Assembly: GCA_942492225.1 (NCBI GenBank)
Contig: CALODS010000034.1
Location: forward strand, 1 to 64,000
Length of the DNA stretch: 64,000 nt
Reading direction: 5' to 3'
Source: JAFGTX01 sp942492225
GTDB lineage: Bacteria; Bacillota; Clostridia; Peptostreptococcales; Acidaminobacteraceae
A program made the translations under genes and the position numbers. Below, piece by piece: positions 27,410 through 35,327 of this stretch. Position 1 is the stretch's first letter; every line of letters starts with the position of its first letter. The notes beneath the pieces were generated by a model, which saw nothing but the letters and a program-made list of their open reading frames with translations, searched no databases and had not been told where the DNA came from.

Positions 27410-28405
27410 ATGATTAACTCGCATAATATTTCTGGCAAGCTGGCGATTGACACCAAAAGTGTCGACGATTTGCGCCTGCAGGCAAAGCAGAATCCTGAGC
27501 AAGCATTAAAAGAAGTCGCGCAACAGTTTGAAGCGATTTTTATCAATATGATGTTAAAAAGCATGCGTGAGGCACTCCCAAAAAAAGGAATATTTGACAG
27601 CCAGCAAACGCAGTTTTATACGCAAATGCTTGATCAACAATTAGCGCAAAAAATGTCCACGAGTGGCATTGGGCTGGCAGATATGATGGTGCAGCAACTG
27701 TCACGCGCCAATGGACAGCAGATGCAACCTGATCTAGCCAATGTTGCACCTGAAGAAAGGCATGCAGCGCTTAATCAATCTTCATCTGGGCTTGCAGGTG
27801 ATATTTCCAGCTTACTGTGGCCTGCTGGTAAGACGACTCAGCAAGCGCTATTGCAACCAGAACAAATTATTTCTTCTTATGAAGAAATGCTTATTAAACC
27901 ACTCACCCCAAGCAACCCAATATCACCTGCATCGAATCAACCTGAGAATTTTGTGAGTGCTGTATGGTCCCATGCCAAAGCGGCATCGCAAGCTACTGGC
28001 ATACCTGCGCATTTTATGATTGCGCAAGCAGCGTTAGAAAGTGGCTGGGGAAAGCATGAAATACGTCATGCCGACAATCGCCCCAGTTTCAATCTATTTG
28101 GCATCAAAGCAGGGGAGAGCTGGAAGGGTGCAGTCGTAGAAACAGTTACGACAGAATATATCAACGGTATTCCTGAGAAAATGGTTGAGAAATTCCGCGC
28201 ATATAACTCATATGCTGAAGGTTTCCAGGACTATGCTAATCTGCTACTGAATAATCCACGTTATGCCACAGTCCTAAAAAATCAGGATGCCACTGCGTTT
28301 GCACAAGGACTCCAACAAGCAGGATATGCAACCGATCCAATGTATGCAGATAAGCTCATCCGGATTATTAATAGCAATCCTATACGACAGCAACCAATGA
28401 TTTAA
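27410..28405 (+). CDS. flgJ: Flagellar rod-assembly protein / peptidoglycan hydrolase FlgJ
   Basis: 331 residues with two domains. The N-terminal rod-binding domain (about 20-105) includes Q-F-E-A-I-F-I-N-M-M-L-K-S-M-R. The C-terminal glucosaminidase-type domain (about 175-325) has the catalytic Glu210 in A-Q-A-A-L-E-S-G-W-G, followed by F-N-L-F-G-I-K-A. FlgJ caps the growing rod and opens the peptidoglycan. The two-domain form is typical of beta- and gammaproteobacteria, which supports the assignment of this half. Only 13 bases separate it from flgI. Confidence 0.96.
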   Translation: MINSHNISGKLAIDTKSVDDLRLQAKQNPEQALKEVAQQFEAIFINMMLKSMREALPKKGIFDSQQTQFYTQMLDQQLAQKMSTSGIGLADMMVQQLSRANGQQMQPDLANVAPEERHAALNQSSSGLAGDISSLLWPAGKTTQQALLQPEQIISSYEEMLIKPLTPSNPISPASNQPENFVSAVWSHAKAASQATGIPAHFMIAQAALESGWGKHEIRHADNRPSFNLFGIKAGESWKGAVVETVTTEYINGIPEKMVEKFRAYNSYAEGFQDYANLLLNNPRYATVLKNQDATAFAQGLQQAGYATDPMYADKLIRIINSNPIRQQPMI

Positions 28406-28504
28406 CTTACCAGCCACCGTTGTTTAATTAACTCAATTCATTAGTTAATCTGCCGTTAATTCAAACAAGCAGGACATCATTCTGCATTATTTTAAAGTAA
28501 AGCT

Positions 28505-30019
28505 ATGGGAAATAATATTTTAGGTGTTGGCGTATCCGGTCTCAATGCGGCGCAAGCCAATTTGCAGACAACAACACATAATATTAGCAATGTGAATACG
28601 CCCGGTTATAACCGCCAGCAGGTTATTCAGAATACCAATATATCAATATCATCCGGTGCTGGTTTTATCGGTAGTGGCGTGCGTGTTTCAACTGTCCAGC
28701 GTATTTATAGTGAGTTTCTTGTCGCGCAGGCACAACAGATGCAAACCAAAAGTAGCCAGCTAGATACCCATTCCGCGCAAATATCGCAGATTAATAACAT
28801 GGTCGCTGATTCCAGCGCCGGTTTATCGCCTGCCTTGCAGAATTTTTTTAGTAGCGTTCAAGATGTAGCCACAAATGCTGCTTCGGTTCCTGCACGGCAA
28901 GCTTTATTGAATAATACCGAGGCCTTAGTCACACGATTTCAAGTAATGGATCAACGTTTGTCGGATTCACGGGCAGGTGTAAATAAACAAATTACCAGCA
29001 CAGTTAGTGAGGTCAATACGCTAGCTCAAGCGATTGCCGATCTTAATCACAGCATTTCATTGGCCCAAGGGCAAGCAGCAGGACAGCCCGCAAATGATCT
29101 GCTTGATCAACGGGATGCGTTAACAACCGAACTCAGTAAATTAATTAACACCAGTGTCGTACAACAAAGTAATGGCGCACACAATATCTTTATTGGCAAT
29201 GGCCAGCCATTAGTTGTCGGAACGGAAACTTTAAAGCTTAAAGCAATTACTTCACCACAAGACCCAGAGGAAGTTACCGTAGGCTTTGTCAGCGGCAACA
29301 ATACGATTTTACTCCCGGAGAAACAATTGCAAGACGGTGGTAGTTTGGGCGGTCTTTTAGCGTACCGCAATGAGACATTGGATAGTGCTCAGAATGCCCT
29401 GGGCCGTATTGCCATCGGCTTAGGGCAAACCTTTAATGATCAACATCGTCTTGGTCAAGATTTAAATGGTGACTTGGGTGGAGATTTTTTTACGGTGCCA
29501 GCGCCAAAAGTAATTTCAGACGCAGGAAATAATGCAACTTCAAGTATTACAGCGTCGATTAATGATGTCGGCGCACTGACGACCAGCGATTATAAATTTT
29601 CTTTTGATGGCACTGACTATACGCTGACCCGGCTATCTGATAACAATTCGATCAGCACGAACGTGTTACCTTCTGGCGCGACGCCATTAGTGCTTGATGG
29701 ATTTCAAATTACTGACGCCACTATCAATGCTAACGAAAGTTTCGTTATCCAGCCAACACGTGAGGGTGCAAGGAATATTGCTTTAGCAATTAATGACACT
29801 GCTAAAATTGCGGCAGCTGCACCAATCCGGACCGAAGCCGCATTATCCAATACGGGTTCCGGAACCATCAGTGCGGGCAGTATTAATCCGCTACCAATTG
29901 ATGCAAACCTGCAGCAACCTGTCACTATTACGTTTCATTCCCCCTTTGATGGCCAATTTGATGTAACCGGTACTGGCACAGGTTTGCCTGCAAACAATCA
30001 AGTTTTTACTGCTGGCTGA
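28505..30019 (+). CDS. flgK: Hook-filament junction protein FlgK, truncated at the contig junction
   Basis: 504 residues in the visible frame. The N-terminus is typical of FlgK (L-G-V-G-V-S-G-L-N-A-A-Q-A-N, I-S-N-V-N-T-P-G-Y-N-R-Q). The central part follows the family (L-L-D-Q-R-D-A-L-T-T-E-L-S) up to N-N-Q-V-F-T-A-G. A full FlgK continues for roughly another 100 residues or more and ends in the conserved N-L-D-E-E-A / Q-Q-A-Y-Q-A-A helix, all absent here. The stop at 30017-30019 comes from foreign AT-rich sequence that begins within a few bases. The real gene was therefore cut by the junction, not by a natural stop. flgL, expected next, is missing. Confidence 0.93.
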   Translation: MGNNILGVGVSGLNAAQANLQTTTHNISNVNTPGYNRQQVIQNTNISISSGAGFIGSGVRVSTVQRIYSEFLVAQAQQMQTKSSQLDTHSAQISQINNMVADSSAGLSPALQNFFSSVQDVATNAASVPARQALLNNTEALVTRFQVMDQRLSDSRAGVNKQITSTVSEVNTLAQAIADLNHSISLAQGQAAGQPANDLLDQRDALTTELSKLINTSVVQQSNGAHNIFIGNGQPLVVGTETLKLKAITSPQDPEEVTVGFVSGNNTILLPEKQLQDGGSLGGLLAYRNETLDSAQNALGRIAIGLGQTFNDQHRLGQDLNGDLGGDFFTVPAPKVISDAGNNATSSITASINDVGALTTSDYKFSFDGTDYTLTRLSDNNSISTNVLPSGATPLVLDGFQITDATINANESFVIQPTREGARNIALAINDTAKIAAAAPIRTEAALSNTGSGTISAGSINPLPIDANLQQPVTITFHSPFDGQFDVTGTGTGLPANNQVFTAG

Positions 30020-30022
30020 CGA
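30008..30022. other. Chimeric junction between two genomes
   Basis: Left of this point every gene is proteobacterial with medium GC; right of it the DNA turns AT-rich with Bacillota gene content, and no gene continues across. The left gene (flgK) loses its 3' end here and the right-hand frame starting at 30015 lacks a start. No transposase, integrase or repeat marks the border. Confidence 0.9.
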
Positions 30023-30158
30023 TTTTGGAGTGGCTACATTTGTTTGTGTTGATGGTTTTGTTATGGATAATGAAATTCAATTAAATGGAGAATCATCGAT
30101 ATTAACAATAATGTATCTTGACGGAAAATATCTTATTGAATCATATAATTTAAAATGA
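30015..30158 (+). pseudogene. 3' fragment of an unknown gene, 5' end lost at the junction
   Basis: An open frame of 47 codons (A-D-D-F-G-V-A-T-F-V-C ... ending E-S-Y-N-L-K) with no start codon at its head and AT-rich codon use like the genes to its right. Its beginning coincides with the composition break. It is too short to assign to a family; it looks like the C-terminus of a beta-rich protein. Confidence 0.55.
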
Positions 30159-30226
30159 CATGTTTAGAGAGATTTACAGCCGCATATTCCTTTGAAGAAG
30201 ATGATAAATGATAGGGAGAGAATCAA

Positions 30227-31153
30227 GTGATAAATATTTCAAATTTTTTATGTTTTATACTTTTATTAGCGCCTATTAGTAATGTTAATGAATCCTTCAC
30301 CTCACAACTATTTAGCGGTTGTAGTGCTACAACAATAAAGCAATCACAAAATGAGAATGCAAATAATATAAGTGATAAAAATACTATCTTATGGACTATC
30401 GGTAGTGAGGAATGGACCATAACCCATGTTATAGGAGCGACTGATAAGATAAATTGGCAAGATGATGACTATTTAGTTGCTGAAACTCTTGATGGAAGTG
30501 AAGTTTACAATATATATGGGTTTAACACAAGTTTAGGGATATTTGAAGGTTCGATTGCTACTGAAACGGCTGTATTAACACAAGAAGTACAATTATCAAA
30601 AAATGGTGATGAAGTTAATTTGTTTTTAAATAATAATAAAGGAGATGTTAGTGAATCATATTTTGCAATTGAAGGTAATTGGAATGCTTTTCCAAGCGAA
30701 ATTGTAGAAATCAATGTAGCTGATAAAATTGAATTATTTAATGTATTGTGCAAGTATAATTATAATGAATCAGAGTATACTATTGATGATATTCAACAAG
30801 CCTTTATCGTTGATTTAGATCAAGACGGTATGGATGAATTAATTATTTTGGAATCTAATGTAAGAATGTCTGACTTTAAAAATGATGTAGATAAAAAAGG
30901 GAAGTATGCTAAGGTATTTGTACTTAAACCATTAGAAGGTACCAATCTAGAACTCTCAATAGTGGATGAGTATTTTGAGTTTGAAGATTATTGGTACTAT
31001 TATTATCATATAACAAACATCATGGATGTAAATGGAGATGGTAAATTAGAAGTTTTTGTAGAAATAGAGGAACCTGAAGAGAGTGTTTTGGAGATTTATA
31101 ATATTATTGATAATGAATTTATTGTAGTATTAAGTTGCTATTATGGCGTTTAA
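30227..31153 (+). CDS. Exported protein with two calcium-loop-like motifs, unknown function
   Basis: 308 residues from a GTG start with an AGGGAGAG ribosome site 6 bases ahead. Residues 5-18 are hydrophobic and the segment up to the Cys near 32 looks like a signal peptide; a lipobox is not convincing. Two D-x-D-x-D-G type loops stand out in the second half: V-D-L-D-Q-D-G-M-D-E-L near 200 and M-D-V-N-G-D-G-K-L-E-V near 265. These are as found in FG-GAP/VCBS-like repeats. The C-terminus is aromatic- and acid-rich. Export is inferred; function is unknown. A hairpin with a T-run follows. Confidence 0.7.
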   Translation: MINISNFLCFILLLAPISNVNESFTSQLFSGCSATTIKQSQNENANNISDKNTILWTIGSEEWTITHVIGATDKINWQDDDYLVAETLDGSEVYNIYGFNTSLGIFEGSIATETAVLTQEVQLSKNGDEVNLFLNNNKGDVSESYFAIEGNWNAFPSEIVEINVADKIELFNVLCKYNYNESEYTIDDIQQAFIVDLDQDGMDELIILESNVRMSDFKNDVDKKGKYAKVFVLKPLEGTNLELSIVDEYFEFEDYWYYYYHITNIMDVNGDGKLEVFVEIEEPEESVLEIYNIIDNEFIVVLSCYYGV

Positions 31154-31177
31154 GTTTATTACGGATAAAGAAGTGCA

Positions 31178-31208
31178 GAACACTTTAATTAGGAGTGTTC
31201 ATTTTTTC
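31178..31208 (+). terminator. Intrinsic terminator after the exported protein gene
   Basis: A perfect 7-bp stem (GAACACT at 31178-31184, AGTGTTC at 31194-31200) with a 9-base loop is followed by ATTTTTTC. It lies 25 bases after the stop of the preceding gene. Confidence 0.8.
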
Positions 31209-31224
31209 TGAGAGGTTTTTATAA

Positions 31225-31468
31225 TTGGATTTATATAAGTTGGTTGATTATAGGCGAATCACGGTAAGTGGGCGAAAATTTTATATATCAGGAGAAATAT
31301 CCTATTGATCTTTCTTATAAATCAACAAATGATATAGATTTTAGGGAAAATCCAAAATGGGAACCAACAAGATTATCTGGAATAATTAAATATTACGGGA
31401 AAATTGAGCGTGAAAAAATCACGTTAAATATAGAAGATAATATCAGAGTCTTTAATAAAATTCAGTAA
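31225..31468 (+). pseudogene. Small hypothetical gene broken by a frameshift
   Basis: From TTG 31225, with an AGAGGT site 8 bases ahead, the frame reads L-D-L-Y-K-L-V-D-Y-R-R-I-T-V-S-G-R-K-F-Y and stops near 31308. A second frame (visible from GTG 31268) carries on as D-L-S-Y-K-S-T-N-D-I-D-F, with W-E-P-T-R-L-S-G-I-I-K-Y-Y-G-K to the stop at 31468. The two parts join naturally if a base is added or lost near 31300-31310, giving an 80-residue protein. I do not recognise the family. The intact 66-codon second part alone could be used, but it lacks a ribosome site. Confidence 0.5.
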
Positions 31469-31590
31469 TGTTGAACGTAAAAGAGGCGACTAAACATATT
31501 ATTGAAAAAGATGAATATAAAAAAATTCATTTTTATAATAATAGTGATAAACTTATTAATAGTAGGTTTGATAGGGTATGCTTACTATGA
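31468..31590 (+). CDS. Possible 40-residue ORF overlapping the previous stop
   Basis: An ATG overlapping the preceding TAA (TAATG) opens a 40-codon frame starting M-L-N-V-K-E-A-T-K-H. It overlaps the start of a better-looking membrane ORF in another frame, has no recognised domain and only an internal AAGAGG. It may be coupled translation or chance. Confidence 0.2.
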   Translation: MLNVKEATKHIIEKDEYKKIHFYNNSDKLINSRFDRVCLL

Positions 31591-31693
31591 TTACGTGACG
31601 AGTCCATTTATTTTAGGATTTGACGAAATCGGTAAACAGTAGATGGTTGTTATAAGTGATGATGAAATTAACGATTATAAACAACTAAGGTAA
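31511..31693 (+). pseudogene. Small single-pass membrane protein interrupted by an in-frame TAG
   Basis: From ATG 31511: M-N-I-K-K-F-I-F-I-I-I-V-I-N-L-L-I-V-G-L forms a classic N-terminal membrane helix, followed by an extracellular-looking tail with Y-Y-D-Y-V-T-S-P. At 31640-31642 a TAG interrupts the frame, which continues in phase for 16 more codons (M-V-V-I-S-D-D-E-I-N-D-Y) to TAA at 31693. The stretch after the stop reads like normal protein, so the TAG may be a point mutation or sequence error. No family recognised. Confidence 0.35.
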
Positions 31694-31743
31694 AAATCGT
31701 GATAAGAATAGTTTAATACATTAGCGTGGATGAGAGGTGAAAT

Positions 31744-32082
31744 ATGCCAAATCATGAGTTCGGAATTATAGGTAAAGTTGATGACAACAAAAAATATGAT
31801 TCTTATGAGCCTGAAAAATATAGTTGTGTCTCTGTTGATGATGAAATAATTTTTAAAATAATTGAAGAAATGAAGTGTTTAAAAACTTATCATCATTCTC
31901 TTAGCAGGGTAAGTTTTGGTCTTGCTTATTATGGTGTTACACTGATTCCACCAGAGTCATTAAAAGAACTAATTACAATAATAGAAAAAAATATTTTTCA
32001 AAATAATGAAGTAAATACATTGCTAACAATTCTGAAATATGGATTAGAAAAAAACAAATATATAATACATTATGGTGTTTAA
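31744..32082 (+). CDS. Hypothetical protein, 112 residues
   Basis: Soluble, mixed alpha/beta, with the motif H-H-S-L-S-R-V-S-F-G-L-A-Y-Y-G-V-T-L-I-P-P-E-S-L in the middle. The ATG is preceded by GAGAGGTG. It has the size and charge of small Bacillota cytosolic proteins, some of which act as immunity proteins, but nothing in the sequence or neighbours (no toxin gene) shows that here. Confidence 0.55.
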   Translation: MPNHEFGIIGKVDDNKKYDSYEPEKYSCVSVDDEIIFKIIEEMKCLKTYHHSLSRVSFGLAYYGVTLIPPESLKELITIIEKNIFQNNEVNTLLTILKYGLEKNKYIIHYGV

Positions 32083-32158
32083 GGTGTAGAGAATAGAAGA
32101 TGAATAAGGAACAACTACAAAGCAAAAGATAGAATATTAATGAAAGGATTAGAGGCTA

Positions 32159-32503
32159 ATGACAAATAAAAAAATCAATATTGTCTATAAATTAGAAATC
32201 TATTTGGCAAGAGAATTAATACCAATGATGATTGATGAAGTAACGAAATTAGGTGCGGGTAAAATAAATAACTATGATCATATAGGGTCTTATTATGAGA
32301 TTGTTGGTTGTTGGAGGGCTATAGACGATTCAATTTCAGTGATCGGTGCAAATGATGTTATAAATTATGGTAAGGAGTATAAATTAGAAATTAGGTGCGA
32401 GGAACAGTTTGTCCGTGAAGTATTGCGTAAAATAAGAGAAGTACATCCATACAATGAAGCACTGATTAATGTTACAAAACTTGAAAATCACAACTTTGAA
32501 TAA
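32159..32503 (+). CDS. Stand-alone YqfO/NIF3-inserted-domain-like protein (PII/CutA-like fold)
   Basis: 114 residues. The pattern Y-K-L-E-I-Y-L near the N-terminus, G-A-G-K-I-N-N-Y-D-H around 40-50, and V-R-E-V-L-R-K-I-R-E-V-H-P-Y-N-E-A at 85-102 matches the domain inserted in YqfO (the NIF3 family). That domain has a PII/CutA-like ferredoxin fold and also occurs alone. The NIF3 metal-binding halves are absent. The start is an ATG at 32159 (GAGGCTA upstream). It may bind a small ligand or metal; the role is unknown. Confidence 0.65.
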   Translation: MTNKKINIVYKLEIYLARELIPMMIDEVTKLGAGKINNYDHIGSYYEIVGCWRAIDDSISVIGANDVINYGKEYKLEIRCEEQFVREVLRKIREVHPYNEALINVTKLENHNFE

Positions 32504-32562
32504 AAGAGAACGTCTTACTATTATAGATAATCAGTGTATCGAATAGGAATTGGGAGAATAAT

Positions 32563-33039
32563 ATGTTGAATATAAGAGATGCTAAAAAAAGTGATTTTAT
32601 CGCTATAAGTGAACTATATGAACAAGTAGATAAGCTTCATAGAACAGAACATCCAAATATTTTTAGAGAACCGAGTATTTTAGGAAGACCTTCAGACTAT
32701 TTACAGGCATTAATAGATAGCGAAAACACTAAATTTATTGTAGCCGAGTTGGAAGATCAAGTAGTAGGATTTTCAGAATCATATGTTATGCAAGAATCTG
32801 ATTATTCAATAATTCAGCCAAGAGAATGGTTACTCATTGATAGTATAGCAGTTGATAAACGCATACATAGAAATGGCGTAGGTCAGTCTATGCTTAATTA
32901 TTTAATTGATTGGTCTAAAGAAAAAGGTCTTTCGGAAATTGAATTGAAAGTATATTCTTTTAATGAACAAGCAATAAACTTCTATGATAAGAATGGATTT
33001 AAAGAATTGAGTAGAACATTAAATTATAAAATAAAGTAA
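32563..33039 (+). CDS. GNAT-family N-acetyltransferase
   Basis: 158 residues with the full GNAT fold. The acetyl-CoA loop is seen as V-D-K-R-I-H-R-N-G-V-G-Q-S-M-L (about 107-121). The C-terminal motif N-E-Q-A-I-N-F-Y-D-K-N-G-F is of the type found in amino-group acetyltransferases. It transfers acetyl from acetyl-CoA to an unknown amine. TTGGGAGAATA lies before the ATG. It is one of several GNAT genes in this half. Confidence 0.85.
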   Translation: MLNIRDAKKSDFIAISELYEQVDKLHRTEHPNIFREPSILGRPSDYLQALIDSENTKFIVAELEDQVVGFSESYVMQESDYSIIQPREWLLIDSIAVDKRIHRNGVGQSMLNYLIDWSKEKGLSEIELKVYSFNEQAINFYDKNGFKELSRTLNYKIK

Positions 33040-33105
33040 CGTCTTCATAATCATCTATAATAAAACGGTTATTTGGGTATAAGACATCCTAAGAGGTGAA
33101 TAAAA

Positions 33106-33891
33106 ATGAAAAAGAAGATTGGCATATATTTAGATGAGTTACTGCTATACTCTGGTCAGTACGCACTATTTTACATACTAATGAATTTTAGCAAAGAAGG
33201 ATTAAATTTATTTAGTTATACAGCACATACAGTCTTAGTTCTTTCTTTGATAGTACAAGTATTTATTTTAGTACGTTATGGTGATCGCTTTGTTGTTCGT
33301 ATACTTGGTAGTCTCATTTGTCCGCTAATCTACACACTCTTTGAAGTTTCTGAAATTAGCTTTTTTATAATGAATATGGGTCACTTTTTCTTTTGGGTGT
33401 TCTCATTGCTCATGGGAATTTTAAATGCGTTTATGCTAAAAAGTAATAAGAGATTAAGAAGTATATTAGAATTTGTAACTGTTTTTATGAATGTTGTTAT
33501 TTTTATTTTTATCTATATGTATTTTGACTTAACACTAAAAGCATCGGAAATCTCTGGTATGATTGACCTTGAATACAATAAACGTTTGTCGATTTTGAAC
33601 TTAAAAAATAATATCACAATGTTTTTTGAAGATTCAGCTCATATCTATATTGCATTAGGTGGTGCCCTTCTCGGTGTTAGTCTGGGGATAGGTAGAATGA
33701 AGATTACTTATTTAAAAGAAAAAATAAATGACCTCTTTGGTAAATACATGGATGTCTCTGTAAGGGATCAATTGATCGAAAATAATGGTGTTTACGAAGA
33801 AAAAGAGATTTATGTGTCGTTTTTAGTGATATTAGAAATTTCACCCAACTGTCTGAAGCTAACGAATCGGCACATATTATTGAAGCGCTGA
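33106..33891 (+). CDS. Membrane-anchored class III nucleotide cyclase, N-terminal part (frame broken)
   Basis: 261 residues. About six to seven membrane helices occupy residues 10-200. A short coiled segment and the linker F-G-K-Y-M-D-V-S-V-R-D-Q-L-I follow; this linker usually precedes a class III adenylate/guanylate cyclase domain. The frame fails after E-I-Y-V-S-F-L at a run of five T (33823-33827). In the next frame the cyclase motif S-D-I-R-N-F-T-Q-L-S-E with its metal-binding Asp follows directly. The last 17 residues of this frame are therefore spurious. The intact gene would span 33106-34361. Confidence 0.75.
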   Translation: MKKKIGIYLDELLLYSGQYALFYILMNFSKEGLNLFSYTAHTVLVLSLIVQVFILVRYGDRFVVRILGSLICPLIYTLFEVSEISFFIMNMGHFFFWVFSLLMGILNAFMLKSNKRLRSILEFVTVFMNVVIFIFIYMYFDLTLKASEISGMIDLEYNKRLSILNLKNNITMFFEDSAHIYIALGGALLGVSLGIGRMKITYLKEKINDLFGKYMDVSVRDQLIENNGVYEEKEIYVSFLVILEISPNCLKLTNRHILLKR

Positions 33892-33905
33892 ATTCATACT
33901 TTTCT

Positions 33906-34361
33906 ATGTGGGATGAAAAAGCATCAACTTATAATGGTGTCATCAATAAGTTTATTGGAGATGCTGTAATGGTTATATTTGGACTTCAAAACAATGATAA
34001 TCCTGAAAGTGATGCGGTAAACTGTTCAATGGAAGTATTAAATTCATTGAAGTCTCTAAATGAACAGATGAAGTTGAAAGGGCTACCACAATTTGAAGCT
34101 ATTGGAATTGGGATTCACAGTGGCGAGATGATATTAGGGAACTTAGGGAGTGAAAACAGAAAAGAATTTACCGTTATAGGAGATGTCGTTAACACCTCTT
34201 CAAGACTTGAATCTTTAACGAAACAACTCAATACAAGTATGATTGTTTCTGAAACCATTTATAAAAAACTTGATAATGGTATTAAGAATAAATTTCTATT
34301 GTTAGATCCTGTTACATTAAAGGGAAAATCAAATTTAGTTCAGGTGTACAGGTTTAATTAA
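33906..34361 (+). CDS. Class III nucleotide cyclase catalytic domain (C-terminal part of the same gene)
   Basis: The catalytic domain really begins near 33829 in this frame (S-D-I-R-N-F-T). From the ATG at 33906 it reads N-K-F-I-G-D-A-V-M-V-I-F-G (second metal Asp), then G-I-G-I-H-S-G-E and V-I-G-D-V-V-N-T-S-S-R-L-E (the transition-state Asn/Arg region). It ends with L-K-G-K-S-N-L-V-Q-V-Y. It makes cAMP or cGMP at the membrane; which one cannot be told safely. The part here has no ribosome site of its own. Confidence 0.8.
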   Translation: MWDEKASTYNGVINKFIGDAVMVIFGLQNNDNPESDAVNCSMEVLNSLKSLNEQMKLKGLPQFEAIGIGIHSGEMILGNLGSENRKEFTVIGDVVNTSSRLESLTKQLNTSMIVSETIYKKLDNGIKNKFLLLDPVTLKGKSNLVQVYRFN

Positions 34362-34403
34362 ATCTACTCATCATATGTCGATGAATACCAGGGGGGCATT
34401 GCA

Positions 34404-35261
34404 ATGGAAAAAATATTGGGTTTAGAAGTCGCATCAAAAAATGTATTTGTCAAAGTATATGAAGTATCTGAAGATGTGCCAAATATTATCTTTATAATGA
34501 CACCAATTGTGTCGGTGAATGATAAATTATCAAGAAAATTTATGGATGGACTATTAGATTGTGGCTGCAACGTTTTTGCAGTGGATTTTTTAGGAATTGG
34601 AAAAAGTGAGGGTCACGCAGTAGATATATCTTACATCAATATGAAATTAAGTATCCAAAAGTTGATGACCTATATTCAAAAAAACTATAGTGAAAAGATA
34701 TATATTTATGGAGCAACCGGTACTGGTGGTCTTATTGGACAAGCACTTTGTGCAGATAAAGAGATAGGTTCTAAAATAGCAGGATTCATTCAATATGGGG
34801 TAGGGATTTATGGAGATTTGTCAATCATGGGTAATAGTAAGGCTCTAAAATTGAGTTTTCCTATAATCAAGACTCTAAGTACTATTATGCCAGAACGTAA
34901 ATTAAAATTTAAAATTCCTAGATACTCAGGATTCAAGTCTGAAGAGGAAAATCAGTGGTATAAAGAAACCATGGCAGAATATCCAGGTGCATTTGATTTT
35001 AATTATTCACTCTTATCTATGCTGTTTAGACTTTTTTTTGATAAGGAGAGCACGCTAAAAAACAAACTCATCTGTCCAGTATTAGTGCTTTCTTCTAATC
35101 ACGATAGATACTATTATAATTCATATGTTGATAGATATTATAATGGGATTGAAGGACCTAAAGATATAAAAAGATATGAAGACAGTCATCTTGCCTTTTA
35201 TTGGCGCGCAAAAGAAATAAATGGGGATGTTATTAATTGGATCAGATCTCGAGAGACATAA
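34404..35261 (+). CDS. Alpha/beta-hydrolase-fold protein lacking the usual nucleophile Ser
   Basis: 285 residues. The fold is shown by V-F-A-V-D-F-L-G-I-G-K-S-E-G (about 53-66), an L-V-L-S-S-N-H-D-R strand with the acid, and the late E-D-S-H-L-A-F-Y with the His. At the nucleophile elbow, where G-x-S-x-G is expected, it has Y-G-A-T-G-T-G-G-L (102-110), with no Ser, Cys or Asp. Either the enzyme uses Thr, or it is a non-catalytic member, or a base is wrong. It has a strong AGGGGGG ribosome site before the ATG. No partner gene is evident. Confidence 0.65.
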   Translation: MEKILGLEVASKNVFVKVYEVSEDVPNIIFIMTPIVSVNDKLSRKFMDGLLDCGCNVFAVDFLGIGKSEGHAVDISYINMKLSIQKLMTYIQKNYSEKIYIYGATGTGGLIGQALCADKEIGSKIAGFIQYGVGIYGDLSIMGNSKALKLSFPIIKTLSTIMPERKLKFKIPRYSGFKSEEENQWYKETMAEYPGAFDFNYSLLSMLFRLFFDKESTLKNKLICPVLVLSSNHDRYYYNSYVDRYYNGIEGPKDIKRYEDSHLAFYWRAKEINGDVINWIRSRET

Positions 35262-35327
35262 TTGTTTGAAATGTTATTGGTATTTGTTTTTTAAAAAAGA
35301 TAAAATGAAAAGAGGATATAAAAGATA

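Noticed and set aside
30008..30022. Horizontal transfer of a large Bacillota segment into the flagellar operon
   Set aside because: Both border genes are cut in mid-sequence, no integrase, transposase, tRNA or direct repeat marks the site, and 34 kb of foreign DNA runs to the edge with no return. A chimeric assembly explains this more simply.
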